Source of the DNA: Verrucomicrobiota bacterium
Lineage (GTDB): Bacteria; Verrucomicrobiota; Lentisphaeria; JABSQK01; JAJFLO01
Direction of reading: 5' to 3'
Length of the DNA: 59,052 bases
NCBI GenBank assembly: GCA_021772635.1
Contig: JAJFLP010000010.1
Location: forward strand, 1 to 59,052
Shown: positions 8,651 to 16,232 of the stretch, in pieces
Numbering within the stretch: position 1 is the stretch's first letter
Layout of the letters: every line of letters begins with the position of its first letter
The notes under the pieces: generated by a model
What the model was told of the DNA's origin: nothing
The model's database searches: none
Seen by the model: only the letters and a program-made list of their open reading frames with translations
Program-made: the position numbers and the translations under genes

Positions 8651-9424
8651 TTGGACTGGTACCGTACGAATGCGCCGTTTGTAGTAAGCCACGATAGTGG
8701 CGTTATATCCGGCATCCGGAGGGCACTTCCGAGTCCAGCGCGAACAAACGGCGAGAGTTTTCGTAGTTGTTGTCTTCTTTCGTTTCTACAATTGCCATTC
8801 CTAAAAATCGATAATCCGCCATTGAACTTTAACCCCGAGAAATTTAACGACGCGATTTCACGTATAGACAACGCGAATTCAAAGGACCCTAATGTCGAGA
8901 TAGTCGGCGACGTTTCTTTCCCTAAGGAACTAATCTACTCCGACCGGATGACGTCTTGGCTGGCGACGATCGAACCAGCGTCCTCCGAGGCTCTGAAACT
9001 TGCCGTGCGCTGTCAGCACCTTCGACGATGGGAGGTGCCGAGAAGTGGATATCCCAAGGGGCGGGTAGGCTACCTGAAATGGCGGGTTGCCCTGGGAAAG
9101 TATCATGCGGAGTGCGCCGACGATATTTTAACGGAAGTCGGGTACGACCGTGAGTTTATAAATCGCGTAAAGATATTGATACTCAAAAAGAATCTTAAGT
9201 CGGATGCGGAATCACAGTGTGTCGAGGACGTAGCATGTCTGGTCTTTCTTGAAAGCTATTTCAATGAGTTCGCAAAAAGCCAGAACCGTGAAAAATTAGT
9301 AGAAATTGTACGGAAGACCTGGCGGAAAATGTCGTCACGTGGCCATGCCGCCGCGCTGAAACTTCATTTGGAACCAGAGTTGCGGGCGATCGTGGAGGAA
9401 GCGATTGAACCGTGTCAGGATTAG
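8651..9424 (+). CDS. DUF4202 protein, start uncertain
   Basis: The open frame has 257 codons, but the DUF4202 similarity begins only near residue 58 (FNPEKFNDAISRIDNANSKD). It continues through AVRCQHLRRWEVPR, GYLKWRVALGKYHAE and TWRKMSSRGH, which are the family's signature blocks. DUF4202 proteins are about 190-200 residues with conserved His and Arg residues and no assigned activity. The first 57 codons run through a palindromic non-coding-looking segment directly after a family B repeat. TTG at 8822 (or 8792) is therefore a more likely start than the ATG at 8651. Its end overlaps the longest possible form of the next gene by 13 bp. Confidence 0.85.
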   Translation: MDWYRTNAPFVVSHDSGVISGIRRALPSPARTNGESFRSCCLLSFLQLPFLKIDNPPLNFNPEKFNDAISRIDNANSKDPNVEIVGDVSFPKELIYSDRMTSWLATIEPASSEALKLAVRCQHLRRWEVPRSGYPKGRVGYLKWRVALGKYHAECADDILTEVGYDREFINRVKILILKKNLKSDAESQCVEDVACLVFLESYFNEFAKSQNREKLVEIVRKTWRKMSSRGHAAALKLHLEPELRAIVEEAIEPCQD

Positions 9425-9438
9425 CTGGGGGGCACCCG

Positions 9439-10071
9439 ATGCATCAACTTTATGGCAATGGAGTTATGAATAATTCACTAGATACCGAGAAACTCGCTTT
9501 CGGCAGCCATGCCATCGCGCATTTTTTAAAGCGTTCACTCATAAACGTACTCTGCTCGCTACCCCTGGGAGACGCGTGGCTAATGAGATTCGTGGGTATC
9601 GTCGCGGTGCGCAACAAACCCTTGGCCCATCAGCACCTGGAGCATTATCTCAAAGGAAATGGGAGGGCACTTGCATTAGATAGCGATCGTCTGTTCGCCG
9701 ATGATTCCGGGGTCCGGGATGAGTTTCTAAGTCAGGTCGCGGAACGGATTCGATGGGGTGAACGGTCGGGGACTATCGGAATTCCACAGTCAGCCTTTGC
9801 AACGCGGGAATGGCTTTTCGCGTTGGGCGGGATAAGCATCCCGTGGTTCACTGACGGGTATTGGGTGAGTGCACGACCTGGTTCGCAATACGATTGGCAT
9901 CCTGATCAACCTCGTATAACGCAGGGAATACATCGATTGGCAATACGGTTAAAGGATAAAGGGGCAAGCGAGTTCAGTATTCAGGGGTCCGTCCTCTCAA
10001 TTCCCATTACTGCCGTAAAAAATGCCGGTCCACCCAAGGCCCACGATCGCTCCGTACTCAACCTTCTGTGA
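9439..10071 (+). CDS. Conserved-looking protein of unknown function
   Basis: This is a 210-residue protein I do not recognise. It has no obvious signal peptide. A moderately hydrophobic stretch (SLINVLCSLPLGDAWLMRFVGIVAV) lies near residues 33-57, and the C-terminal half is Trp- and Pro-rich (WFTDGYW, YDWHPDQPRI). The ATG at 9439 is chosen because GGGGGG lies about 6 nt upstream; a longer frame from 9412 would overlap the DUF4202 gene. It starts 14 bp after that gene, so the two are probably one transcript. Codon use looks like its neighbours. Confidence 0.55.
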   Translation: MHQLYGNGVMNNSLDTEKLAFGSHAIAHFLKRSLINVLCSLPLGDAWLMRFVGIVAVRNKPLAHQHLEHYLKGNGRALALDSDRLFADDSGVRDEFLSQVAERIRWGERSGTIGIPQSAFATREWLFALGGISIPWFTDGYWVSARPGSQYDWHPDQPRITQGIHRLAIRLKDKGASEFSIQGSVLSIPITAVKNAGPPKAHDRSVLNLL

Positions 10072-10111
10072 TTCGAAGGGTGACTCACAGGTCATTTTGC
10101 GTTCTTAACAC

Positions 10112-10211
10112 CGTCCTCGTAATCATAATCCCTTTCTAATTTTACCTCGAAAAGCCAGGAAGATTACGATTACGAGTAAGATTACGAATCGGAATGTTCG
10201 CTTATTTTAGG
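10112..10211 (-). repeat. Family B repeat, copy B3 (right end missing)
   Basis: Reverse-oriented copy ending TTCGCTTATTTTAGG at 10211, with GATTACGATTACGAGTAAG in the middle. Like B1 it lacks the conserved GAAAAGTTCGC end. Confidence 0.75.
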
Positions 10212-10223
10212 ACGAGTTGCTCG

Positions 10224-10261
10224 AAAAAAAAGCGCTGCTAAACTCGCGTTTAGCAGCGCTT
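10224..10261 (-). terminator. Intrinsic terminator of the TIGR04073-type gene
   Basis: A perfect 14-bp stem, AAGCGCTGCTAAAC (10230-10243) with GTTTAGCAGCGCTT (10248-10261) and loop TCGC, is followed on the minus strand by seven to eight Ts. It lies 63 bp beyond the stop codon at 10325. Confidence 0.9.
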
Positions 10262-10324
10262 CACCAAAGCAAATATCACGAGTGACTCTAGGACTAGGAA
10301 CCCGTGACGACCTTTTCGAATCTA

Positions 10325-10990
10325 TTACATTGAGTCACTGAGAGCGGACCACGGCCAGTCACCTTCATAAGCATGACCAAGGTTATCTTCGTGGTTAGGA
10401 ACAATGCAGCCTAGAACGCCGGTAAATCCCTGCGCTTCACGGCTGACCCAATACCATAAACCTTTACCAACCCCCATGACGATATTACCGTCGGAAGCGC
10501 CCCGGAGTATTTGACCAGGAAATTCCGCGACGCCGAGTAGGCCATCGGTGACGCCACGGGCCAGCTTGCGGCCAACGGGCTTAACGCCTTCACTGAGTGA
10601 GGGGTCGAAATAACTGTACTGAATCCCTTCTTCCCACGAGTATTCTGCGTCAAACGGGACACCGATTCCGTAATTATCCACTGCATTCGCGGTCCAGAAC
10701 CCGAATAATTCAGACCCGCCAGATACAAAACGGCCACCGGCATGACCGAATCCCCGAAAAAATCCCAGTATCGTCCCAACCGTTTTCGAACCTACGGTAT
10801 TGTCGATCGGGCCGAAACCATTGTTGTACCCCTTGCAAATTTGAACGGGGACCTCAACTATTCCTGTAACAATATCGACAACGCCCCGGACAATTTTATT
10901 TTTCATGCCGTCAACAACCTCAGCAGAGCCGGCGACTCCTGTAAATGTGGTTAATGATAGCGTGGCGAGAATTGCGAGGGTTTTTTTCAT
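10325..10990 (-). CDS. Exosortase system-associated protein, TIGR04073-like
   Basis: This is a 221-residue exported protein. The signal peptide is MKKTLAILATLSLTTFTGVA, cleaved around SAE. Two repeats with the same pattern follow: KNKIVRGVVDIVTGIVEVP near residues 28-46 and RKLARGVTDGLLGVAEFP in the second half, each ending with a K/RGxxxG segment. This K-x-x-RG-x-x-(D/N)-x-x-x-G-x-x-E-x-P pattern is what I recall of TIGR04073, a family found in bacteria with PEP-CTERM/exosortase sorting. The start is ATG 10988-10990, because AAGGAG lies just upstream; the frame could run back to 11080 but that extension overlaps repeat sequence. A strong terminator follows. Confidence 0.8.
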   Translation of the reverse strand: MKKTLAILATLSLTTFTGVAGSAEVVDGMKNKIVRGVVDIVTGIVEVPVQICKGYNNGFGPIDNTVGSKTVGTILGFFRGFGHAGGRFVSGGSELFGFWTANAVDNYGIGVPFDAEYSWEEGIQYSYFDPSLSEGVKPVGRKLARGVTDGLLGVAEFPGQILRGASDGNIVMGVGKGLWYWVSREAQGFTGVLGCIVPNHEDNLGHAYEGDWPWSALSDSM

Positions 10991-11012
10991 ATCTCTACTC
11001 CTTGGGTTGAGG

Positions 11013-11166
11013 TTTTGGACTGCACGCAGCCCGGATCTTCGGTCCGAATGGACGGCCGCGACTCCGTTTATACGGTCCATATGAACGGACTCTCCGTATA
11101 AGCGAGAGTCTCGGGTAATCCGAACCGCGCAGTGCGGGCCGGACGAGCGGACTCCGATAATACGAA
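11013..11166. repeat. Degenerate family C sequence with nested hairpins
   Basis: GGACTGCACGCAGCC at 11017 is a diverged family C palindrome. It is followed by CGGTCCGAATGGACGG and by several short inverted segments (ACGGTCCATATGAACGG, GCGAGAGTCTCGGG) as in copies C6 and C7. No clear right end was found. Confidence 0.45.
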
Positions 11167-11187
11167 GAGAGACACGACTTGGAACTC

Positions 11188-11459
11188 GTACCTGCTTGTA
11201 TTAATTCTATTGACTATGACAACGTGAATTTTGGTGCTTCAGTGACGTTCACACGAATAAGGCGATGCCGTGGCATCGTCGTTTCGCGGGAACGTCACTG
11301 ATCGCCAAAAGACACTTGCCCAAGGGGTTACAGCTCTTTTTCTACTGTACTTCGTTGCTATAATCGACGCGTACCTACGGGTACGCGCCCGAAGATAGCG
11401 ACGCAGTACAGCGAAAAATAGGTGCAATCATAATTATTAGAATTAATACAAGCAGGTAC
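11188..11459. mobile_element. 272-bp MITE-like element E with perfect terminal inverted repeats and two long hairpins
   Basis: The 22-bp segment 11188-11209 (starting GTACCTGCTTGTATTAATTC) is the exact reverse complement of 11438-11459. Inside, TCAGTGACGTTC (11239-11250) pairs with 11290-11301 around a second stem, GCGATGCC-GTG-GCATCG. Positions 11345-11411 form a stem of about 31 bp with few mismatches, capped by CGCGTACC-TAC-GGGTACGCG. No reading frame is convincing. It appears once in the window. Confidence 0.8.
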
Positions 11460-11886
11460 TAGTCACGCAAAAAGCGCTGAACGATATTTTTAACCAGTGT
11501 ACGTCCTGCTGGACAGCAGATTGCTTGGATAAAAACTCGAAGACGTCCTTTATACGCGACGTGGAATATCCGAATTGGAAATCGAATGACTTCCAACACT
11601 AACGTGTAAACTACGCGGCAATTTGGCCATGTCAATGATAAAATCTCTAAAACTTTTTGACGACTGTAACCGCCTATAAATAAGACTTTTATATTATGGA
11701 TGTTTGTCGACAACGCAGGGCTCCAACGAATCCGCCAGCTTAGACAGGTATGGAAGAACCAGTTATGGCGTAGTCGTTGATGCCCCGCTAAATATTAGGA
11801 GTCAACCCGATACTGATGGTTTTCACGTTCTTCCGCGCATGGATACCTTGTACTAGGGTAGACATTCTTTCCCAGTCCCGTTATTA
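11460..11886. other. Gene-free stretch with family C fragments
   Basis: It contains a palindrome CCTGCTG-GA-CAGCAG near 11505 followed by AAAACTCGAAGACGTCC, the two marks of a family C right end. Beyond that I see nothing supportable. An 84-codon minus-strand frame at 11459-11713 runs through this repeat and is not believed. Confidence 0.5.
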
Positions 11887-12013
11887 TATACTGCAAGCAG
11901 TACAATTTTTGGATGACTTTGAACTCACCACGCAAGAGATATCGAACGATATTTCGAACAGCCGTCGCCCAGGTGGCTATGGCCGGTTAAAAAACTCGAA
12001 GACGTTCGGTATA
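11887..12013 (+). repeat. Family C element, copy C2
   Basis: 127 bp with both ends intact: TATACTGCAAGCAGTACAAT at the left and ACTCGAAGACGTTCGGTATA at the right. An internal inverted pair, GATATCGAACGATATTTCGA, is present. The left 75 bp are almost identical to C1. Confidence 0.8.
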
Positions 12014-12053
12014 CTTAGAAACCGCGTCACCGTTCCCAACGAGAACTTCTATT

Positions 12054-12410
12054 ATGTCATACGAGATATTTAAGATTCTTCACTTAGCGGGCGTTTTTAT
12101 GGTACTCGCAGCGCTTGGTGGTCTTATTTTTCGAGGGTTGCTGAATGTCGAAGAGAAGTCGCTGAAGAAACTGGGCGGGTTAACAACTGCGGTCGGGCTG
12201 ATTCTGATTTTGATCAGTGGACTCAGTTTATTAGTGAAGTTACGGATTGGATTTCAGGGCTGGGTGATCGTTAAGATGGCAATCTGGATTGCTTTCGGTG
12301 GGCTGATAGCTGCGGTGAATCGGAAGCCGGAATGTGGCAAGATTTTATTCGCAGTTTCACTTGCTCTTGGGATAGCAGCGGCTTTCTTCGGGATAACGAA
12401 ACCGTTTTGA
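12054..12410 (+). CDS. Small four-helix membrane protein, unknown function
   Basis: The 118-residue protein is almost entirely hydrophobic, with four predicted membrane helices: about 7-27 (ILHLAGVFMVLAALGGLIFRG), 42-62, 70-88 (GWVIVKMAIWIAFGGLIAAV) and 97-115. The layout (K-I-L-H near the N-terminus, GWxxVKxxIW in the third helix) resembles SirB2-like or related small membrane proteins, but I cannot assign a family with confidence. The start is ATG 12054 with a weak upstream GAGAA. It begins 40 bp after a family C element, which may hold or displace its promoter. Confidence 0.7.
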   Translation: MSYEIFKILHLAGVFMVLAALGGLIFRGLLNVEEKSLKKLGGLTTAVGLILILISGLSLLVKLRIGFQGWVIVKMAIWIAFGGLIAAVNRKPECGKILFAVSLALGIAAAFFGITKPF

Positions 12411-12412
12411 TC

Positions 12413-12560
12413 CCACCAGTGGGTTTAATTCCCTGACGGTTGACGTGCTCCCTGCAGCACTCTCTTCTGCGAATAGCTGTCTCATCCTGGAGTAGCGAGG
12501 ATTCGTCGTCGCAGTAAAGCTTTAAGCATCTTTCACCCCTCGTGGGCTTGCTGCCCGGAG
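12413..12560 (+). repeat. Family D repeat, copy D2
   Basis: TCCCACCAGTGGGTTTAATT is followed by GTCGTCGCAGTAAAGCTTTA, CCCCTCGTGGGCTTGC and GGAGGCAGTTGAT, the same block order as D1 at 7933. It starts 2 bp after the stop codon of the membrane protein. Confidence 0.65.
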
Positions 12561-12638
12561 GCAGTTGATCACTAAGGGAAGAAAACGTTAGGGAAAAAAA
12601 AGGGGGAGGTGAGTTGTTGGTTTGATTGCTTCAACGAA

Positions 12639-12820
12639 CTAGCCTGACTAATTCACGCGATTCGTCGCGAGAGAACTTAACTCGTTCATAATAAGACTAT
12701 TGGAGAAGGCGCCACGTTGAAAGTGAATTTTCATTCACTAAGATGTGAAGTCAAGCCAATCGGTTTATTTGAGCAGAGATTAGGGCTCGTAGCAGAATAC
12801 TGGTGAATTATTCAGGCTAG
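12639..12820 (-). mobile_element. Family A MITE, copy A3 (complete, with CTAG duplication)
   Basis: The element is 12643-12816 (174 bp), inverted relative to A1, and flanked by CTAG at 12639-12642 and 12817-12820. The right-hand CTAG contains the stop codon (CTA read on the minus strand as TAG) of the PEP-CTERM gene. Confidence 0.92.
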
Positions 12821-13665
12821 GCAGCTTCTTTCGCAAGGACCAGGCGTTTCTTATTTCGCAAGATTATCGCGAGCATCGCGATGCCGATCAAGGCCCACTC
12901 GGAAGGCTCTGGAACCGGAGCGCTGGGTGAGGATGGAAGAAGGAATGCATTTGTTTTCGTGTCACCCACTTTATAGAAGTTGGGATTCGTCGAATGCTCA
13001 TACCACGCTTCAAAGCTGAGGCCACGCCCTGTGTCATAATGCAACTCAGCGACATTATCGTGGTAATAAGGAGATCCAGGCATCGCCAGGCCGGTCCATC
13101 CGGTTAATGGAACGGCTGTCGAGTAGGGTGACGTCAATTGCATCGATAGACTATCCCACTCAAGACCCGCGCCGTCTTCTTCACTGGCGAGAAGATCAGC
13201 GACTATATCGGAGTAGGCAGTGGTTGCACCGCCAGCGAAAGCGCCATCGATTTCGAGATCAAATAGGTCGATGTTGACGCCCCATGACGAGTTATCATAT
13301 TGGCGTGTCATCGTACCGGAAATGTTCGCATCGCCGTCGTCGTAAATCTCCATGCGTAGGTCATCCCATTCCCAGTTTGTGTATCCGTGGGTCAGGTAAC
13401 TGTTGAAATCATTGCCTAAGTACATCCCGTACGCGCCGTAGCCATGCCCGTTCTCCCCGTCCAGCGTCCCGCCCTCGGACTGTATACGCCCGGTTAAGTC
13501 CAATTCAGCGATGATGGCCGCTGAGTACCCATATCCGCACGAAAAAACTAACACAGATAAAAACAGCGTAAGAAACCTGACCGCTCCTGTAGAGTTCGAG
13601 CCAGATCGGGTTTTCTTGTTCGACGCCGATTTCTGAGTTCTAATAATTTGATTGATTAAATTCAT
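12817..13665 (-). CDS. PEP-CTERM sorting-signal protein
   Basis: The protein is 282 residues from the ATG at 13665. It has a signal peptide (VRFLTLFLSVLVFSCGYGYSA, about residues 30-50) and a Gly/Asp/Tyr-rich body with no catalytic motif. The C-terminal sorting signal consists of VPEPSEWALIG, a hydrophobic helix (IAMLAIIL) and a basic tail (RNKKRLVLAK). Exosortase substrates of this kind are processed during export; no exosortase (xrt) gene is in the window. A TTG-started frame reaches 13713, but ATG 13665 is more likely. The stop codon lies in the CTAG target copy of a family A element, so the insertion kept the reading frame intact. Confidence 0.88.
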   Translation of the reverse strand: MNLINQIIRTQKSASNKKTRSGSNSTGAVRFLTLFLSVLVFSCGYGYSAAIIAELDLTGRIQSEGGTLDGENGHGYGAYGMYLGNDFNSYLTHGYTNWEWDDLRMEIYDDGDANISGTMTRQYDNSSWGVNIDLFDLEIDGAFAGGATTAYSDIVADLLASEEDGAGLEWDSLSMQLTSPYSTAVPLTGWTGLAMPGSPYYHDNVAELHYDTGRGLSFEAWYEHSTNPNFYKVGDTKTNAFLLPSSPSAPVPEPSEWALIGIAMLAIILRNKKRLVLAKEAA

Positions 13666-13744
13666 GTTAGTTACAATACGTGAAAATATATAAATATCAA
13701 TTGATTTAGGCAATGAAACGTGTCAGGATACCGCGCGTTTCTCT

Positions 13745-13760
13745 GTAGGAATAATCCTAC
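13745..13760. promoter_or_regulatory. Perfect inverted repeat upstream of the PEP-CTERM gene
   Basis: GTAGGA-ATAA-TCCTAC lies about 80 bp upstream of the likely ATG (13665). Its 6-4-6 form and location would suit an operator or a weak hairpin. No matching site was noticed elsewhere. Confidence 0.4.
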
Positions 13761-13878
13761 TGTCCCTGCTTTTCTGCTGCGCTTTATAGACGTGAAATAG
13801 CCTTGATAAACAGGAATCCTCCGTGGCTCAGGTAGTCACTTTTGGTTTTCCAACCCGTAAGTGTTCCGTTTCGGAACG

Positions 13879-13945
13879 TATACCGCAGGCGGTACAATTT
13901 TCGGTCCGTATGGACGGACTCCGAGAATACGGAGAGAAGACTTTT
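13879..13945 (+). repeat. Family C element, copy C5 (left end only)
   Basis: TATACCGCAGGCGGTACAAT is followed by TCGGTCCGTATGGACGG and CTCCGAGAATACGG, shared with C4 and C7. No right end was found before the next gene's 3' end at 13979. Confidence 0.7.
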
Positions 13946-13978
13946 AACTTGTCATCTAGCCTGTCTGTGCTCGCTAAA

Positions 13979-14740
13979 TCATTGACGTATAATGTCGAGA
14001 ATCTGCGTGTAGATTCTGGGAGTACCGGCGACGACCGATCTTGTTTCCAAGGTGCAGGCTTCGCCTTGCATATTAGAAACGGTTCCGCCCGCTTCCGTGA
14101 CCATTAACGCGCCGCCCAGGTAGTCCCATGGATTCAGATGATGTTCCCAGTAGCCGTCGATTCGGCCGCACGCGACATACGCCATATCCAACGCAGCTGA
14201 CCCGCAGCGCCTCACACCCTGCACCAGCGGCATCATGCGGTTAAATTCCGCGAGGTTATTCTGTGGATTCGTCGCCCGGTCATATGGGAATCCGGTCGCG
14301 ATAATTGATGCCGTGAGGTCTTGGCAATCAGAAACCCGGATTGACTCGCCATTTAGGAAAGCACCCTGACCCTTTTCCGCGGTAAACAACTCATCCCGGA
14401 GCGGATCAAAGATTACGGATAACACGACTTTATCAAGGTGTAAGAGCGCTAGCGCTACGCAAAACACAGGGTGTCCGTGGGCGAAGTTATTCGTTCCGTC
14501 CAACGGGTCAACCAGCCACGTATACGCTGAGTGACCGGTACTCCCGCTTTCCTCGGCAACGATTGCATGGTCGGGGAATGATGCAGCGATGACACTTAAT
14601 ATTACGCGCTCTGCCTCGATATCCGCCTCAGTTACCAAATCTCTATCTGTTGATTTCGTTTTAATCGTCAGCTTTGACGTATAATAGCGGGTGAGTACTT
14701 GGCCGGCATCCCGTGCGGCTTTTATAGCAGTTTTAAGCAT
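13979..14740 (-). CDS. Inositol monophosphatase family protein (SuhB-like)
   Basis: The 253 residues match the family length of about 260. Metal-binding motifs are visible: EES at 63-65, DPLDGTNNF beginning at D78, and the C-terminal WDYLGGALMVTEAGG containing the third metal ligand. The enzyme removes phosphate from myo-inositol 1-phosphate or related sugar phosphates with magnesium; the SuhB subgroup also acts in rRNA transcription complexes. It is followed on the minus strand by family C copy C5 and preceded by C10. No operon partner is visible; the FAH-family gene upstream is separated by 181 bp of repeat sequence. Confidence 0.95.
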   Translation of the reverse strand: MLKTAIKAARDAGQVLTRYYTSKLTIKTKSTDRDLVTEADIEAERVILSVIAASFPDHAIVAEESGSTGHSAYTWLVDPLDGTNNFAHGHPVFCVALALLHLDKVVLSVIFDPLRDELFTAEKGQGAFLNGESIRVSDCQDLTASIIATGFPYDRATNPQNNLAEFNRMMPLVQGVRRCGSAALDMAYVACGRIDGYWEHHLNPWDYLGGALMVTEAGGTVSNMQGEACTLETRSVVAGTPRIYTQILDIIRQ

Positions 14741-14803
14741 AGTATTTTCAATTTTTTAATTAATTATGTATATTATTTTGATCGCCTTGGAGTTTGCGAC
14801 CAG

Positions 14804-14904
14804 GCGTTCTGCTGGTCAGCAGAATGCCGGTTGAAAATATACCGTTCGGCATCCCCATGGTGGTTACACGCAAGTTGTCCGAAAATTGTACTGCGTGCAG
14901 TATA
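14804..14904 (-). repeat. Family C element, copy C10
   Basis: An inverted copy spans 14838-14904, from TATACCGTTCGGC to AAAATTGTACTGCGTGCAGT-ATA. Beside it at 14804-14828 is the palindrome TTCTGCTG-GT-CAGCAGAA, which recurs in C11 and C12. Confidence 0.7.
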
Positions 14905-14921
14905 GATTCTGAAAAGCCGGT

Positions 14922-15728
14922 TTATTCGAAGCCAACAACAGGGTTTCTCAGTTCACCGATATTCTCTATCGTAAAAGTGAGCGAATCGCCGGGCTTCAGA
15001 TAAATTGGTGGATTTCGGGTGAACCCGACACCGCTAGGCGTTCCGGTCAGTATAACCGTGCCTGGTAGCAAAGTGGTTCCTTCCGATAGAAATTGGATCA
15101 GTTCGGCAACCGAGAAAATCATATCCGCCGTACTCGAGTCCTGCATCATGGTTCCATTCAGATGCGACTGTAGCCGCAGGGTCTGCGGGTCCGGAATCTC
15201 GTCTTTGGTAACGAGTACCGGGCCAAGCGGACAAAAAGAATCGAAACTCTTTCCACGAACCCACTGCATTCCCCCGCCGTGTTTTTGCCAGCGCCGTGCC
15301 GATACATCATTGGCGATGGTGTAGCCTAGGACATAATCTAAAGCGTCATCCGCGGATACGTCTTTTGCACTTCTGCCTATGACTACGGCTAACTCGACTT
15401 CGAAGTCGACCTGCGGCGGGTTTGAACATGATTTTGGTATTACGATCGGATCGCCCGGGTGACTTAATGCGCCGGGGTTCTTCATGAACAGTATCGGGTG
15501 CTCCGGTAGCGGCATACCAGTCTCGCTGGCATGGTCGCGGTAATTGAGGCCAATGCCTAAAATTGCCTGGGGCGAAACCGGTGCCAAGAGTTTGAATACC
15601 TCCGTTTCCCTTCCGGTATCCGTTAGTCCATTTATTATATCGCCATCCATAACGGTTGCTGAACCATCCCGGTGATTCTGTCCGTAACAATTCTTGCCGT
15701 TTTTATCAATAAAACGTATGATGCGCAT
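14922..15728 (-). CDS. Fumarylacetoacetate hydrolase (FAH) family protein
   Basis: This 268-residue protein has the FAH C-terminal fold. Key segments are ILGIGLNYRDHASETG (about 55-70), the metal-ligand region PPQVDFEVELAVVIGR (about 103-120), GYTIANDVSARRWQ, and the terminal TGTPSGVGFTRNPPIYLKPGD. Family members act as acylpyruvases, oxaloacetate decarboxylases or catabolic isomerases and hydrolases. The substrate cannot be read from sequence. The gene stands alone; a family C element lies 18 bp past its stop. Confidence 0.93.
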   Translation of the reverse strand: MRIIRFIDKNGKNCYGQNHRDGSATVMDGDIINGLTDTGRETEVFKLLAPVSPQAILGIGLNYRDHASETGMPLPEHPILFMKNPGALSHPGDPIVIPKSCSNPPQVDFEVELAVVIGRSAKDVSADDALDYVLGYTIANDVSARRWQKHGGGMQWVRGKSFDSFCPLGPVLVTKDEIPDPQTLRLQSHLNGTMMQDSSTADMIFSVAELIQFLSEGTTLLPGTVILTGTPSGVGFTRNPPIYLKPGDSLTFTIENIGELRNPVVGFE

Positions 15729-16232
15729 TGATATTGCCGGGGTTATGGGGGCATTGTTTGGATGTGGAGAATTCGCTTCGCACCAATAATGAAACTTCTA
15801 CGATGAACTTGCAACTGTTAAACGCAGAATCAGCTGACCGGAAAACCTATTATAAACCCGATATTATTGCAATCCGGATTCTTGGCGGTATACGTCGCGT
15901 AGGCGACGGGAAAGTGTTCGGTAGGATATGTCACGGTCTCGACCACTGAATAACCGACATTCTGATAATCAATTTGACTCAATGAACTCGTGTGACAAAG
16001 AAATTCTGCTACTGTAGCGGCGAAGTTATACCGTAAGCGGTACAATTTTTGGACCGGATTACCCGAAACTCTCGCTTACGCGGGACGGGTAATCCGGACC
16101 AAAAGCTGAAGACGTTCGGTATACTATGAATATATCTCAAGTGAAGCGGTTGTTTTTTTGAAGCCGCTTATGTCACTGGGAGCGTAGCGATCGATACCCC
16201 AATGAGCTTGATTTGAACCATTTAGAGTTATT
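15729..16232. other. Intergenic region with family C copy C6 at 16027-16123
   Basis: C6 is complete: TATACCGTAAGCGGTACAAT on the left and GCTGAAGACGTTCGGTATA on the right. A nested hairpin, GGATTACCCG with CGGGTAATCC, lies in between. AAGCGG (16144) and CCGCTT (16164) form a further weak hairpin around a T7 run. The part before 16027 shows no convincing gene. Confidence 0.7.

Noticed and set aside
8651..8821. First 57 codons of the DUF4202 frame as real protein
   Set aside because: They run through inverted repeats (GCGCCGTTTGT ... ACAAACGGCG) next to a family B element and precede the family's conserved start.
11459..11713. 84-codon minus-strand frame as a gene
   Set aside because: It reads through a family C palindrome and the end of element E, has no ribosome-binding site, and looks like no known family.
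13690..13740. Sigma-54 promoter for the PEP-CTERM gene
   Set aside because: TGACAC...TTGC on the minus strand has one extra base in the spacer and lacks the GG of the -24 element.
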